A stretch of DNA of 64,000 nucleotides from Methylobacterium tarhaniae (GTDB lineage: Bacteria; Pseudomonadota; Alphaproteobacteria; Rhizobiales; Beijerinckiaceae): assembly GCF_001043955.1 (NCBI RefSeq), contig NZ_LABZ01000122.1, forward strand, positions 38,063-102,062, written 5' to 3'. The translations under genes were made by a program, and so were the position numbers. The notes under the pieces are model-generated. The model was not told the origin of the DNA, did not search any database, and saw nothing but the letters and a program-made list of their open reading frames with translations. The stretch's first letter is position 1. The number at the start of each line of letters is the position of its first letter. Shown one piece after another: positions 63,967-64,000 of this stretch.

Positions 63967-64000
63967 TGAGGGTCGTGAGGAGGGAATGCGTGCGTGCTTG

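Overview
The window is very GC-rich, densely coded DNA from an alphaproteobacterium. The gene content (CarD, an RpoH2-type sigma factor, FdxA, aerobic cobaltochelatase CobS/CobT, DUF3775, DUF427, EI24/CysZ, a Suv3-like helicase, the EamA and LysR repertoire) points to Hyphomicrobiales, most likely Methylobacterium or a close relative. This is inferred from protein resemblance, not from a search. It looks like ordinary chromosome: no rRNA, tRNA, CRISPR array, phage module or complete insertion sequence was recognised.

Layout. 1-7.9 kb: partial IclR regulator, DMT exporter, phosphoglucomutase, an MHYT-GGDEF-EAL cyclic-di-GMP enzyme, an ankyrin protein, and a two-gene unit of a ferredoxin-like protein and an HpnL-type membrane protein. 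8-13.8 kb: a five-gene peptide/nickel-type ABC importer, all on the minus strand, with a palindromic repeat between the binding-protein gene and the permeases. 13.9-14.5 kb: a scar where a TetR gene and a DUF2306 gene have both lost their 5' ends. 14.6-19.5 kb: AidB-like dehydrogenase, CysZ-like protein, DUF3775, and a divergent LysR/EamA pair. 19.6-23.6 kb: one large gene for a Pls/PosA-type single-module non-ribosomal peptide synthetase. 23.9-31.2 kb: histidine phosphatase, PPK2, a spore-photoproduct-lyase-like radical SAM protein, a tightly overlapping four-gene operon (SDR, secreted protein, Nudix, TIGR02301), PdxH and a lipoprotein. 31.4-41.8 kb: DnaJ-like protein, FabI, PPi-dependent phosphofructokinase, lytic transglycosylase, methyltransferase plus DUF427, MutT, SIMPL protein, ArgJ, LysR, and a Sfp-type phosphopantetheinyl transferase. 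42-49.9 kb: RpoH, CarD, FdxA, S4-domain protein, Suv3-like helicase with a large low-complexity tail, and two exported proteins. 50-64 kb: a LuxR pseudogene, rpmB, cobT, cobS, a DnaJ-domain protein, bolA, MFS transporter, thiolase, queC, a glycine-rich small protein, rpsT, comM and a hybrid histidine kinase.

The most interesting object is the Pls/PosA-like synthetase (A-T-six membrane segments, with three tandem repeats of the soluble domain). By analogy with epsilon-poly-lysine synthetase it could make a homopolymer or short oligomer of one amino acid. A PPTase able to prime its carrier domain is encoded about 17 kb away, and an EamA exporter gene lies beside it. Other notable points are gene decay (TetR/DUF2306 junction, LuxR internal deletion), two families of dispersed palindromic repeats, and an operator-like palindrome plus direct repeats upstream of a LysR gene.
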